Assembly: GCA_964503275.1 (NCBI GenBank)
Contig: CAZCZO010000035.1
Span: 1 to 18,458, forward strand
DNA: 18,458 bases
Direction of reading: 5' to 3'
From: DASRAP01 sp964503275
Lineage (GTDB): Bacteria > Gemmatimonadota > Gemmatimonadetes > Gemmatimonadales > Gemmatimonadaceae
A program made the position numbers and the translations under genes. Shown here piece by piece: positions 1-6,691 of the stretch. The notes below the pieces were generated by a model. The model worked only from the letters and a program-made list of their open reading frames with translations. It had not been told where the DNA came from and ran no database searches. The stretch's first letter is position 1, and every line of letters starts with the position of its first letter.

Positions 1-988
1 CGTCCTGCATGCCCTGCTGCACGCCGACGCGCAGCACGCGGGCGCCGCGCAGCCGCAAGCGCGCCTCGAGCTCGTCGAGGACGCGCGTCTTGCCGACGCC
101 GGCGGGGCCGGTGAGCACGATCGCCCGGGCCCGCCCGCCGCGCGCCAGCTCGGCCTCGCGCAGCAGCTCGGCCAGCAAGGCCTCGCGTCCGACCAACTGC
201 TGCCCCACCATGGACAGCGCCATCACCGGCCCGATGGGCACCGGCGGCGCTTCGTGCGCCGCCCGCCGCGCCCGCGCGAGCCGCTCGGCCACCGCCGGCG
301 GCACCGGCGCATCCTGCCCACTCAGCCGCGCCGCGTGCGCGCCCACGCGCTCGATCGCCTCCAGCCGATTGCCCGTGGCGACGAGGGCGTCGAACAGGAG
401 CACGACCGCCTCCGAGCGATCGGCGAACAGCCGGTCCAGGGCGCGCGCCGTCGCCAAGGCCCCGTCGCCGTCACCCGCCGCGAGGCGCGCCGGTAGCGCC
501 GCCGCAGCCTGCTCGAGCAACAGCCGCTCGAGGCGCTGCCGTTCGACGCGCATCCAGCGGTCGAACTCCTCGGCGCCGCCGACCGACAGCCCGTCGCAGA
601 ACGCACCGCCGTAGCTCGCCACGGCAGCATCGAGATCGCCGCGCCGTAGGGCCTCCAGCAACGGCTCGCGATCCGTCGGCAGGACGTCACGGGGCAGCGC
701 GAGCTGCTCGGGTTCGCTGAGCAACACCGTGTCACCGACCGCCTGGCGCAGGGCGTAGACCGCTTGCCGGAGCGAGGCCCGGGAGCGCTCCGGTGACTCG
801 TCGCCCCAGAGCAGGTCGGCCAGGTGCTCGCGTGAGGCCGCCCGGCCGTCCAGGAGAGCGAGGTAAATCAGGAGGGCGAGCGGTTTCCCCGGTCGGAGGA
901 CGGTCTCCCAGCGACCGTCAATCTCGCGTTCAAGCCTCGGTCTCCCAAGGACATAGAGCCGCAGCGGAGCGTGCATCGTGGCTGCCAT
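1..988 (-). CDS. SARP/AfsR-type transcriptional regulator with BTAD and P-loop ATPase domains (3' end outside window)
   Basis: Only the first 329 codons are present; the gene runs off the left edge. Residues about 8-100 form an OmpR-like winged-helix DNA-binding region (LYVLGRPRLE at the start, then GKPLALLIYLAL, ASREHLADLLWGDESPERSRASLRQAV in two pieces). Residues about 105-245 resemble the all-helical bacterial transcriptional activation domain (BTAD), including EFDRWMRVERQRLERLL. A Walker A motif GPAGVGKT lies at 294-301 after a VGRE element (265-268), which starts an AAA/STAND-type ATPase. This order is known from AfsR and other large SARP-like activators, which bind direct repeats and help RNA polymerase start transcription. 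The ATG at 988 is preferred over the ATG at 976 because AAGG lies 10 nt before it. The sensory C-terminus is not visible, so the target and ligand are unknown. Phased repeats directly upstream suggest autoregulation. Confidence 0.88.
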   Translation of the reverse strand, partial: MAATMHAPLRLYVLGRPRLEREIDGRWETVLRPGKPLALLIYLALLDGRAASREHLADLLWGDESPERSRASLRQAVYALRQAVGDTVLLSEPEQLALPRDVLPTDREPLLEALRRGDLDAAVASYGGAFCDGLSVGGAEEFDRWMRVERQRLERLLLEQAAAALPARLAAGDGDGALATARALDRLFADRSEAVVLLFDALVATGNRLEAIERVGAHAARLSGQDAPVPPAVAERLARARRAAHEAPPVPIGPVMALSMVGQQLVGREALLAELLREAELARGGRARAIVLTGPAGVGKTRVLDELEARLRLRGARVLRVGVQQGMQD

Positions 989-997
989 ATGCACGCA

Positions 998-1003
998 ACC
1001 TTA
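998..1003 (-). promoter_or_regulatory. Possible -10 box of the SARP-type regulator gene
   Basis: On the minus strand the hexamer TAAGGT (TANNNT pattern) lies 9 nt before the regulator's ATG and 6 nt after the last TGACGC direct repeat. Transcription would then start within a few bases of the ATG, giving a very short leader. No -35 hexamer is apparent; the repeats sit where one would be, as at known SARP-activated promoters. The AAGG inside this box could instead act as a ribosome binding site, so the assignment is tentative. Confidence 0.35.
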
Positions 1004-1009
1004 CACCAA

Positions 1010-1047
1010 GCGTCATCGCGGCGTCACCGGGCGTTAAACGGGCGTCA
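1010..1047 (-). repeat. Four helically phased TGACGC direct repeats upstream of the regulator
   Basis: Read on the minus strand, TGACGC occurs at 1047-1042, TAACGC at 1036-1031, TGACGC at 1026-1021 and TGACGC at 1015-1010. The spacings of 11, 10 and 11 bp are about one DNA turn each. SARP proteins are known to bind direct heptamer repeats spaced 11 bp immediately upstream of a -10 box. The downstream gene encodes a protein with exactly that kind of DNA-binding domain, so these are candidate operator sites for it. The first repeat is also part of the adjoining palindrome. Confidence 0.6.
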
Positions 1048-1078
1048 AATAATGACCTAGGTCATTATTTGACGCCCG
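1039..1078. repeat. Perfect 40-bp palindrome between purA and the regulator gene
   Basis: Positions 1039-1058 are the exact reverse complement of 1059-1078, with the centre at CCTAGG (1056-1061 lies within ATGACCTAGGTCAT). The outer part is CGGGCGTCA and the inner part is A+T-rich, which stands out in this G+C-rich DNA. The element begins 15 bp beyond the purA stop codon. It could be a dimeric-protein operator, or a hairpin ending purA transcription: an 18-bp stem with a CTAG loop, followed on the minus strand by TTTAA. The lack of a long T-run and the A+T-rich upper stem argue against a typical intrinsic terminator. Its outer arms repeat the TGACGCCCG word of the neighbouring direct repeats, once on each strand. 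Confidence 0.85.
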
Positions 1079-1093
1079 AGCCAGCAAGCAGGC

Positions 1094-2374
1094 CTACAGT
1101 CCGATGATCTGGTCGCGACGCGTCCCCACGCTCACGTACTGGGCCGGGCACTCCACGAGCTCGACGAGACGGTCGAGGTAGGCGCGGGCCTTCGCCGGCA
1201 GGTCGCTGAGCTTGCGCGCGCCCGAGGTGTCCGACTTCCAGCCGTCGTACCACTCGTACACGGGCTCGATGCCGTCGAGCTCGGCGATGTCGCCGGGGAA
1301 CTCCGAGACCACCTCGCCGCCGATCTTGTATCCCGTGCAGAGCGCGATCTTCTCGAAGCCGTCGAGCACGTCGAGCTTGGTGATGGCGAGCCCCGTGAGG
1401 CCGTTGACGCGCACGGCGTAGCGCACGACCACGGCGTCGAACCAGCCGCAGCGCCGGGGCCGGCCGGTGGTCGCGCCGAACTCGTTGCCGACCTTGCGCA
1501 GTGCCTCGCCCGTGGCGTCGGTGCGCTCGGTGGGCATCGGCCTGCCACCGACGCGCGTCGTGTAGGCCTTGACCACGCCCAACGCGGCGTCGATGGTGCG
1601 CGGCCCGATGCCCACGCCGATCGCCGCGCCACCCGCCGTCGTGGACGACGAGGTCACGAACGGATACGTCCCGTGGTCCACGTCCAACAGCGAGCCCTGC
1701 GCGCCCTCGAGCAGGATGGTCTTGCCACCCTTCTGCGCCTGATGCACCGCCAGGCCGACGTCCGTGGCCACGCTCAACAGCCGCGGCGCGATCCGCGCCA
1801 GCTCCTGCAACGTGAACTCAGCGTCGGCCCGTTTCTCGGACCCGAAACCCTGCAGCAGCTGATTGGCATGCGCACACCCCGCCTCGACCAGTGCCCGGAG
1901 CCGCTGCGGATGCCGCACATCCAACACGCGCACGCCGCGCCGCGCCACCTTGTCCTCGTAGGCCGGTCCGATCCCGCGCCCCGTCGTCCCGATCGCCTTG
2001 CTCGCCGCACTCTCCTTGTCGACGAGCTTGTGATACGGCATCACCAGGTGCGCGCGGTCGCTCACGAACAACCGCCCCTCGACCCGCACCCCGTCGGCCA
2101 CCAACCCGTCGATCTCCTCGAAGAGGTTCTCCGGGTCGAGGACCACGCCATTGCCGATCGCGCAGACCGTGCCCGGGTGCAGGATGCCGCTGGGCACCTG
2201 ATGCAGCACGGTCGAGTCGTCCCCGATGTGCACCGTGTGGCCGGCGTTGGCGCCGCCCTGATAGCGCACCACCCAATCGGCGCGCTCGGCGAGCACGTCC
2301 ACCAACTTGCCCTTCCCTTCATCACCCCACTGGGCACCTACCACCACCAGGGTGCGCGTCTGCGTGTCGAACAT
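1094..2374 (-). CDS. purA: Adenylosuccinate synthetase
   Basis: A protein of 426 residues, the usual length. It joins IMP and aspartate using GTP to make adenylosuccinate, the first committed step from IMP to AMP, in the cytoplasm. The N-terminal phosphate-binding loop reads GAQWGDEGKGK (13-23) with catalytic Asp18; NAGHTV (43-48) supplies catalytic His46. TTGRGIGPAY, GGRPMPTE and GATTGRPRRCGW are the other family signatures, the last contacting IMP. The gene lies 54 nt beyond the terminator of the upstream aldolase gene, so it probably has its own promoter, although I could not recognise one with confidence. CCGGAA about 9 nt before the ATG is a weak ribosome binding site. Downstream, after the 40-bp palindrome, comes the SARP-type regulator on the same strand. 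Nothing in the protein is unusual. Confidence 0.97.
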   Translation of the reverse strand: MFDTQTRTLVVVGAQWGDEGKGKLVDVLAERADWVVRYQGGANAGHTVHIGDDSTVLHQVPSGILHPGTVCAIGNGVVLDPENLFEEIDGLVADGVRVEGRLFVSDRAHLVMPYHKLVDKESAASKAIGTTGRGIGPAYEDKVARRGVRVLDVRHPQRLRALVEAGCAHANQLLQGFGSEKRADAEFTLQELARIAPRLLSVATDVGLAVHQAQKGGKTILLEGAQGSLLDVDHGTYPFVTSSSTTAGGAAIGVGIGPRTIDAALGVVKAYTTRVGGRPMPTERTDATGEALRKVGNEFGATTGRPRRCGWFDAVVVRYAVRVNGLTGLAITKLDVLDGFEKIALCTGYKIGGEVVSEFPGDIAELDGIEPVYEWYDGWKSDTSGARKLSDLPAKARAYLDRLVELVECPAQYVSVGTRRDQIIGL

Positions 2375-2427
2375 CGGCGTTCCGGTCCAAGAGATCCGTG
2401 CGAGCGCGCCCTCCCTCTCAGACGCGC

Positions 2428-2460
2428 AAAAAAGGCCCGCGAGCGTGCCGCTGGGCCTTT
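2428..2460 (-). terminator. Intrinsic terminator of the trpS-to-aldolase unit
   Basis: On the minus strand AAAGGCCC (2460-2453) pairs with GGGCCTTT (2438-2431) across a loop of 14 nt. The second arm continues into a run of six T residues (2433-2428). The hairpin lies 60 nt after the aldolase stop codon and before purA, so it should separate the two transcription units. The opposite strand has only three T residues, so it is directional. Confidence 0.8.
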
Positions 2461-2520
2461 AGTGGAATCTACCATCGGCGGACCCGGACCGCTACGCTCC
2501 AGGCCCAGCGTCCTGCGGGA

Positions 2521-3417
2521 TCACGCGCCCAGCAGCCCCGCGGTGCGCAACAGCGCCCGCACCGTGGCCACGCCGCTCGGCGGCAGATCCTGCAAGGGCC
2601 CCCGCACCGGTCCGCCCGTGAGCCCCACGGCGTCGTAGGCCGCCTTCACCCCGGCGATGCCGAGCTTGGCCACGATCTCCACCGCGAGCGGCGTGAGCGT
2701 CGCCTGCGCCGCCTCGGCGGCAGCGTCCTGCCCCGCCACGTGCTCGCGCAGCACCGCCACGCACAGCGCCGGGGCGTAGGCACTGACCGCGAGGATCCCA
2801 CCCCGCGCACCCGCCCGCAGTGCGCTCAGGAACTGGGCCCCATTGCCCGTCAGCACGGTGAAGGCATCGCCTTGGCTGCCCAGGAATCCCGCCAACTGTG
2901 CGGGGTCCCCCGAGGAGTCCTTGATGCCCACGATGTTCGCGTGCTGCGACAGACGCCCCACCAACGACGCCGACAGCGCGAAGTGCATGTACTTCGGGAT
3001 CGAGTACAACACCACGGGGATCGGACTCGCATCCGCCACGGCAACGTAGTGCGCCTCGAGCGCCGCATCGGTCATCACGGCGGCCCCGAAGTAGTGCGGT
3101 GCCACACACAGCGCGGCATCGGCCCCGGCGGCCGCCGCGGCGCGCGTGCGCGCGATCGTCTGGCGCGTGGACTCCGCCCCCACCCCCATCAACACGGGCA
3201 CCGAGGGCACGGCCGCCCGGACCGCCGCAAGCAGGGCGACCCGCTCGTCGTCCTCCAGCAGCGGGGCCTCGCCCGTCGACCCCGCGACGACGATGCCCGT
3301 GAGACCCGCCGCGACCAGCGTGCGACTGGTCTCCGCGGCCGCTGCGGTGTCGAGGTCCCCGCCCGTGCGGAACGGGGTGATGATCGGCGCGAACACGCCC
3401 TGCAATCGGACCGTCAC
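2521..3417 (-). CDS. DapA-superfamily class I aldolase, probably 4-hydroxy-2-oxoglutarate aldolase-like
   Basis: A 298-residue TIM-barrel lyase of the dihydrodipicolinate synthase/N-acetylneuraminate lyase superfamily. Lys166 in NIVGIKDSSGD is the Schiff-base lysine and Tyr138 in YSIP the catalytic tyrosine; GSTGE (46-50) binds the carboxylate of the ketoacid. In true DapA the corresponding motifs are usually GTTGE and YNVP. The stretch ADASPIPVVLYSIP and the C-terminal GGPVRGPLQDL resemble, from memory, mitochondrial 4-hydroxy-2-oxoglutarate aldolase (HOGA1), which splits that acid into pyruvate and glyoxylate. Substrate is therefore uncertain and dapA is not assigned. The start is a GTG that overlaps the pilT stop by 4 nt (GTGA), with GGGAGG 9 nt before it. 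It is the last gene before the terminator at 2428-2460. Confidence is high for the family and moderate for the substrate. Confidence 0.85.
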   Translation of the reverse strand: MTVRLQGVFAPIITPFRTGGDLDTAAAAETSRTLVAAGLTGIVVAGSTGEAPLLEDDERVALLAAVRAAVPSVPVLMGVGAESTRQTIARTRAAAAAGADAALCVAPHYFGAAVMTDAALEAHYVAVADASPIPVVLYSIPKYMHFALSASLVGRLSQHANIVGIKDSSGDPAQLAGFLGSQGDAFTVLTGNGAQFLSALRAGARGGILAVSAYAPALCVAVLREHVAGQDAAAEAAQATLTPLAVEIVAKLGIAGVKAAYDAVGLTGGPVRGPLQDLPPSGVATVRALLRTAGLLGA

Positions 3418-4625
3418 TGACCACTGCCTCCCAAGAAGTCGTATCCGCCACCGAAACCGGCGGCGCTGTTGTCACTCGCCGCGGGCGGCGGCGCCGCGCT
3501 GGGCGCGCGCGTCGGGGCGGCCGTCGGGGCCGCCGGCGCAGCCGCTGGCGTCGCGGGCCCGCGCCGGAACATCCGCATCTGCAGCTCGAAGTCCGATGGA
3601 CGCGTCGACGCGGCCAAGGCGACCTCGTACTCCACCGCCCCGCTCGAGACCAGGTCCATCAAGTGCTGATCGAAGGTCTGCATCCCGTACTGCTCGCGGC
3701 CCTCGGCGATGTAGTCCCGGATCTCGCCGATCCGTGTGCCCTCGAGGATCAACTCGCGGATGGTCGGCGTGTTGATCATCACCTCGCAGGCCGGCACGCG
3801 CCCATGGCCATCCGCCCGTGGCAGCAGCCGCTGCGACACCACGGCCTGCAGCGATTCCGCCAAACGGATCCGCACCACATCCTGCTCCTCGGGCGGAAAC
3901 ATCGCCATCACGCGCATGATGGTGCTCTGCGCGTCGGGCGTGTGCAGCGTCGAGATCAGCAGATGCCCCGTCTCCGCGGCCTTCATCGCGGTGTCGATGG
4001 TCTCGGCGTCCCGGAGCTCGCCGATCATGATGACATCGGGATCCTGGCGCAGCGCCGCGCGCAGTCCGCTGCTGAAGCCCTCCGTGTCCACCCCGATCTC
4101 GCGCTGCGTCACCGAGCACTGCAGATCGCGGTGCAGGAACTCGATGGGATTCTCGAGCGTGACGATGTGCTTGCTCTGCCGCCCGTTGATGCGGTTGATC
4201 AGCGCCGCCATCGTGCTCGACTTGCCCGAGCCCGTCACGCCGGTCACCAGCACCATGCCGCGCTCCGCTTCGGCGATCTTCGCGAGCGCGGCCGGCAGTC
4301 CCAGCCCCTCGAACGTCGGGACCTCGAAGGGGATCACCCGCATCACGATCATGAAGCTCGAGCGCTGCCGCAGGATGTTCACGCGGAACCGGCCGATGCC
4401 CGCCGCACCCCACGAGCAGTCGTAGTCGCGCAACTGCTCGATGCGCGCCCGGTCCGCCTCATTCGCGATGAGTTGCAGCGCGATGTGCTTCGTCTGCTCC
4501 GGCGACAGTGCTTGCCGGGTCAGCGCGACCAGTTTGCCGTCGATGCGCGCGCGGAACACATCGCCCGCCTTGATGTGCAGGTCGGACGCCCCGCGATCGA
4601 CCGCCGCCTTGATGATCTTCTCCAT
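3414..4625 (-). CDS. pilT: Type IV pilus retraction ATPase PilT
   Basis: A 403-residue hexameric ATPase that powers pilus retraction at the inner face of the cytoplasmic membrane (twitching motility, surface sensing, DNA uptake). An N-terminal PAS-like domain (about 1-100, SDLHIKAG at 14-21) precedes the RecA-like core: Walker A GVTGSGKSS (129-137), Asp box TLENPIEF (156-163), Walker B DPDVIMIGELRD (195-206) and His box ISTLHT (224-229). TIRELILE (288-295) stands where PilT proteins carry the AIRNLIRE retraction motif. The core ends near 355. An Ala/Pro-rich linker (about 356-383) then leads to a Gly-rich end containing YDFLGG, longer than usual. No other pilus gene is nearby. It overlaps the upstream dehydrogenase stop by 1 nt (TGATG) and the downstream aldolase start by 4 nt. 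PilU is the alternative, but the partly kept AIRNLIRE site favours PilT. Confidence 0.93.
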   Translation of the reverse strand: MEKIIKAAVDRGASDLHIKAGDVFRARIDGKLVALTRQALSPEQTKHIALQLIANEADRARIEQLRDYDCSWGAAGIGRFRVNILRQRSSFMIVMRVIPFEVPTFEGLGLPAALAKIAEAERGMVLVTGVTGSGKSSTMAALINRINGRQSKHIVTLENPIEFLHRDLQCSVTQREIGVDTEGFSSGLRAALRQDPDVIMIGELRDAETIDTAMKAAETGHLLISTLHTPDAQSTIMRVMAMFPPEEQDVVRIRLAESLQAVVSQRLLPRADGHGRVPACEVMINTPTIRELILEGTRIGEIRDYIAEGREQYGMQTFDQHLMDLVSSGAVEYEVALAASTRPSDFELQMRMFRRGPATPAAAPAAPTAAPTRAPSAAPPPAASDNSAAGFGGGYDFLGGSGQ

Positions 4626-5677
4626 CAGTACCCCGCGTCCTTGTCCACCACGTTGCGCAGGGACTCGCCACGGACGTAGCGCCCCCAGTTCTCGAAGAAT
4701 AGCGCCGCCTCTCGCTCCCAGAACCGGCGAGGCGTCACCGCCGAGATGTGCGGCGTCGCCAGCACAGTGGGAAGTTGCCAGAGAGGGGAGTCCGCCGCCA
4801 GCGGCTCGGGGTCGAACACATCGAGCACGGCCCCACGCAGCCGGCCGGCCGCCAAGCGCTCCGCCAGCGCCGCCGCGTCGAGCAAGCTCCCACGCCCGAC
4901 GTTCACGACCACCGCATGCGCCGGGAGCCGGTCGAGCCGCTCCGCCGTCAGCACGCCGACCGTCGACGGAGTCGCCGGCGCGGCCAGGACCACCGCGTCG
5001 CAGCGGGCGAGAGCCGCGTCGAGCCCGTCGAGCCCGACCACCTGCGCGAAGCCCTCAGGGACGCCCAGCGTCGGACGGCGACGGACGCCGACACAGCGCG
5101 CCCCCAGGGCCGTCAGCCGCGTGGCCAGCGCGGTGCCGATCCCCCCGGTCCCCACGATGAGCACCGCGCTCTCGCCGACCTCACGCACGGGGGTCGCGGC
5201 GTCGATCCAGAAGCCGCGCGACCACTGCGACGCGCGCTGCTGACGCTGTGCGACGTCCAACCCGCGCCAAAAGTGCAGCAGACCGGCCAGCACATACTCG
5301 GCCATCGGTACCGCGTGGATCCCCGCGGAATTGCTGAGCACGATGTCGCTGGCCCGCATGGCGGGGTGCAGGGTCGCACCCACGCCGGCGGTGGCCGTGT
5401 GCACCCAGCGCAGCCCCGGCGCGGCACGCAACAGCGGCTCCGGCACCCCGTAGCCGAAGTACACCTCCGCGTCGCGCACCGCCGCGAGCGCCTCGTCCGT
5501 CGGCGGCTGCCCCCCGTCGCCATCGCTCACGGTGTCGGTGGTCACCACCACCACCTCCCAGCCGGGCGGCGCCGAGGTGGCCAGGCGGGCCTCCAGCGCC
5601 TCGGGGATGCGCCACACGGCCGCCTCCGAGCGCAGATCCACCACCAGTCGACGCGGCCGCGCGGTCGAGGCGCTCAT
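4625..5677 (-). CDS. D-2-hydroxyacid dehydrogenase (NAD(P)-dependent)
   Basis: A 350-residue oxidoreductase of the D-isomer-specific 2-hydroxyacid dehydrogenase family, which interconverts 2-ketoacids and D-2-hydroxyacids. The nucleotide-binding loop is GTGGIG (176-181). The catalytic set is visible: Arg262 in NVGRGSLLD, Glu291 in DVFDPEPL and His310 in TPHISA. The N-terminal substrate domain is divergent, so the substrate cannot be read. Glyoxylate/hydroxypyruvate reductases and phosphoglycerate dehydrogenases share this layout. The residues after the NAD-binding loop (VRRRP, 198-202) are basic, which would favour NADP(H) over NAD(H); this is an inference. The gene begins 13 nt after trpS, with only a weak SD-like GGTCGGG, and ends in a 1-nt overlap with pilT. 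Together with the downstream aldolase it could handle glyoxylate or a related ketoacid, but this link is speculative. Confidence 0.88.
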   Translation of the reverse strand: MSASTARPRRLVVDLRSEAAVWRIPEALEARLATSAPPGWEVVVVTTDTVSDGDGGQPPTDEALAAVRDAEVYFGYGVPEPLLRAAPGLRWVHTATAGVGATLHPAMRASDIVLSNSAGIHAVPMAEYVLAGLLHFWRGLDVAQRQQRASQWSRGFWIDAATPVREVGESAVLIVGTGGIGTALATRLTALGARCVGVRRRPTLGVPEGFAQVVGLDGLDAALARCDAVVLAAPATPSTVGVLTAERLDRLPAHAVVVNVGRGSLLDAAALAERLAAGRLRGAVLDVFDPEPLAADSPLWQLPTVLATPHISAVTPRRFWEREAALFFENWGRYVRGESLRNVVDKDAGY

Positions 5678-5690
5678 GCGACGCCCGACC

Positions 5691-6671
5691 TCAGTCCAGC
5701 CCCATCAGCAGCCGCGTCTCGCGCATCGTCTCGCGCGCCACGGTCCGCGCCCGTTCCGCGCCCTGCGCGAGCACGCCCCGCACCGTCGCGGGATCGGCGG
5801 TGAGGTCCTGGGCCCGGCGACGGATCGGCGTCAGCTCGGCATCCATGTGCGTGTGCAGCACGCGCTTGCACTCGACACAGCCCCACGCCGCATTGCGGCA
5901 GTTCGCCGCGACCTCCTCCTGCACCGCCGCCGGCGCGAACGCCTTGTGCAGCGTGTACATGTTGCACACGTCCGGATTCCCCGGATCGGACTTCCGGAGC
6001 CGCGCCGGGTCCGTCTTGGCCGGCCGCAACTTCTCCCAGATCTCCTCCGAGGACGCCAGCAGCGGCACCGTGTTGCCCAGCGACTTCGACATCTTGGCCT
6101 CGCCGTCGAGCCCCATGATGCGGCTGGTCGGCGTCAGCTGTGGCTTGGGCTCCGGGAAGTACGGCGCGTCGGCCGCGAAGCGCGCGTTCCAGCGGCGCGA
6201 GATCTCGCGCGACAGCTCGAGATGCTGCACCTGATCCTCACCCACTGGCACCAAGTCGGCCCGGTAGAGCAGGATGTCCGCCGCCTGCAGCACCGGGTAG
6301 TTGAACAGCCCGGCCGCGATGCTCTCCTGCCGCCCCGCCTTCTCCTTGAACTGCGTCTGCCGCTCCAGCTCGCCCAGCGGCGTGACCGTATTGAAGATCC
6401 ACGCCAGCTCGGTATGTTCCGGCACGTCGGACTGCACGAACAGCGTCGTGCGCGCCGGATCGATGCCCGAGGCCAGCAGCGACACGGCCATCTCGAAGGT
6501 GCGCTGCTTGAGCACCGCCGGCTCGTACGGCACGGTGATCGCGTGGTAGTTCACGATGCAGATGAACGTCTCGAACTGCGACTGCAACTGCACCCAGTTC
6601 CGCACCGCGCCGAGGTAGTTGCCGATATGCAACTCTCCCGAGGGTTGGATTCCGCTGAAGATCGTTGGCAT
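5691..6671 (-). CDS. trpS: Tryptophanyl-tRNA synthetase with a four-cysteine (possible [4Fe-4S]) motif
   Basis: A 326-residue class I aminoacyl-tRNA synthetase that charges tRNA-Trp. The HIGH-type signature is HIGN (15-18, after SGIQPSGEL) and the KMSKS loop is exact (193-197). GEDQVQHLELSREI is the usual central helix. Four cysteines, C236, C258, C265 and C268, form C-x21-C-x6-C-x2-C in the anticodon-binding region. From memory, the Thermotoga maritima enzyme holds a [4Fe-4S] cluster with C-x22-C-x6-C-x2-C, so the same cluster is plausible here. It is the first gene of a minus-strand unit (trpS, dehydrogenase, pilT, aldolase). Its ATG is only 20 bp from the divergent ATG at 6692, so its promoter must lie in or next to the neighbour's coding sequence. 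No convincing SD is visible; AGGG touches the start codon. Confidence 0.96.
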   Translation of the reverse strand: MPTIFSGIQPSGELHIGNYLGAVRNWVQLQSQFETFICIVNYHAITVPYEPAVLKQRTFEMAVSLLASGIDPARTTLFVQSDVPEHTELAWIFNTVTPLGELERQTQFKEKAGRQESIAAGLFNYPVLQAADILLYRADLVPVGEDQVQHLELSREISRRWNARFAADAPYFPEPKPQLTPTSRIMGLDGEAKMSKSLGNTVPLLASSEEIWEKLRPAKTDPARLRKSDPGNPDVCNMYTLHKAFAPAAVQEEVAANCRNAAWGCVECKRVLHTHMDAELTPIRRRAQDLTADPATVRGVLAQGAERARTVARETMRETRLLMGLD

Positions 6672-6676
6672 CCCTG

Positions 6677-6682
6677 TAAACT
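6677..6682 (+). promoter_or_regulatory. Possible -10 box for leaderless transcription of the phosphatase-ftcD unit
   Basis: TAAACT (TANNNT) preceded by TG gives an extended -10 in a gap of only 20 bp between two divergent ATG codons. It ends 6 nt before GTG 6689 and 9 nt before ATG 6692, so RNA would start at or next to the start codon. No purine-rich SD is present in front of either codon, which fits leaderless translation. The call rests on one short motif. Confidence 0.4.
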
Positions 6683-6691
6683 ACGAGTGTG

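Noticed and set aside
2461..2480. TAGATT as a purA -10 box
   Set aside because: It lies before the terminator hairpin and has no matching -35; a transcript from it would meet the terminator first.
3663..4679. Plus-strand open frame opposite pilT
   Set aside because: It mirrors pilT codons; stop-free antisense frames are common at this G+C content.
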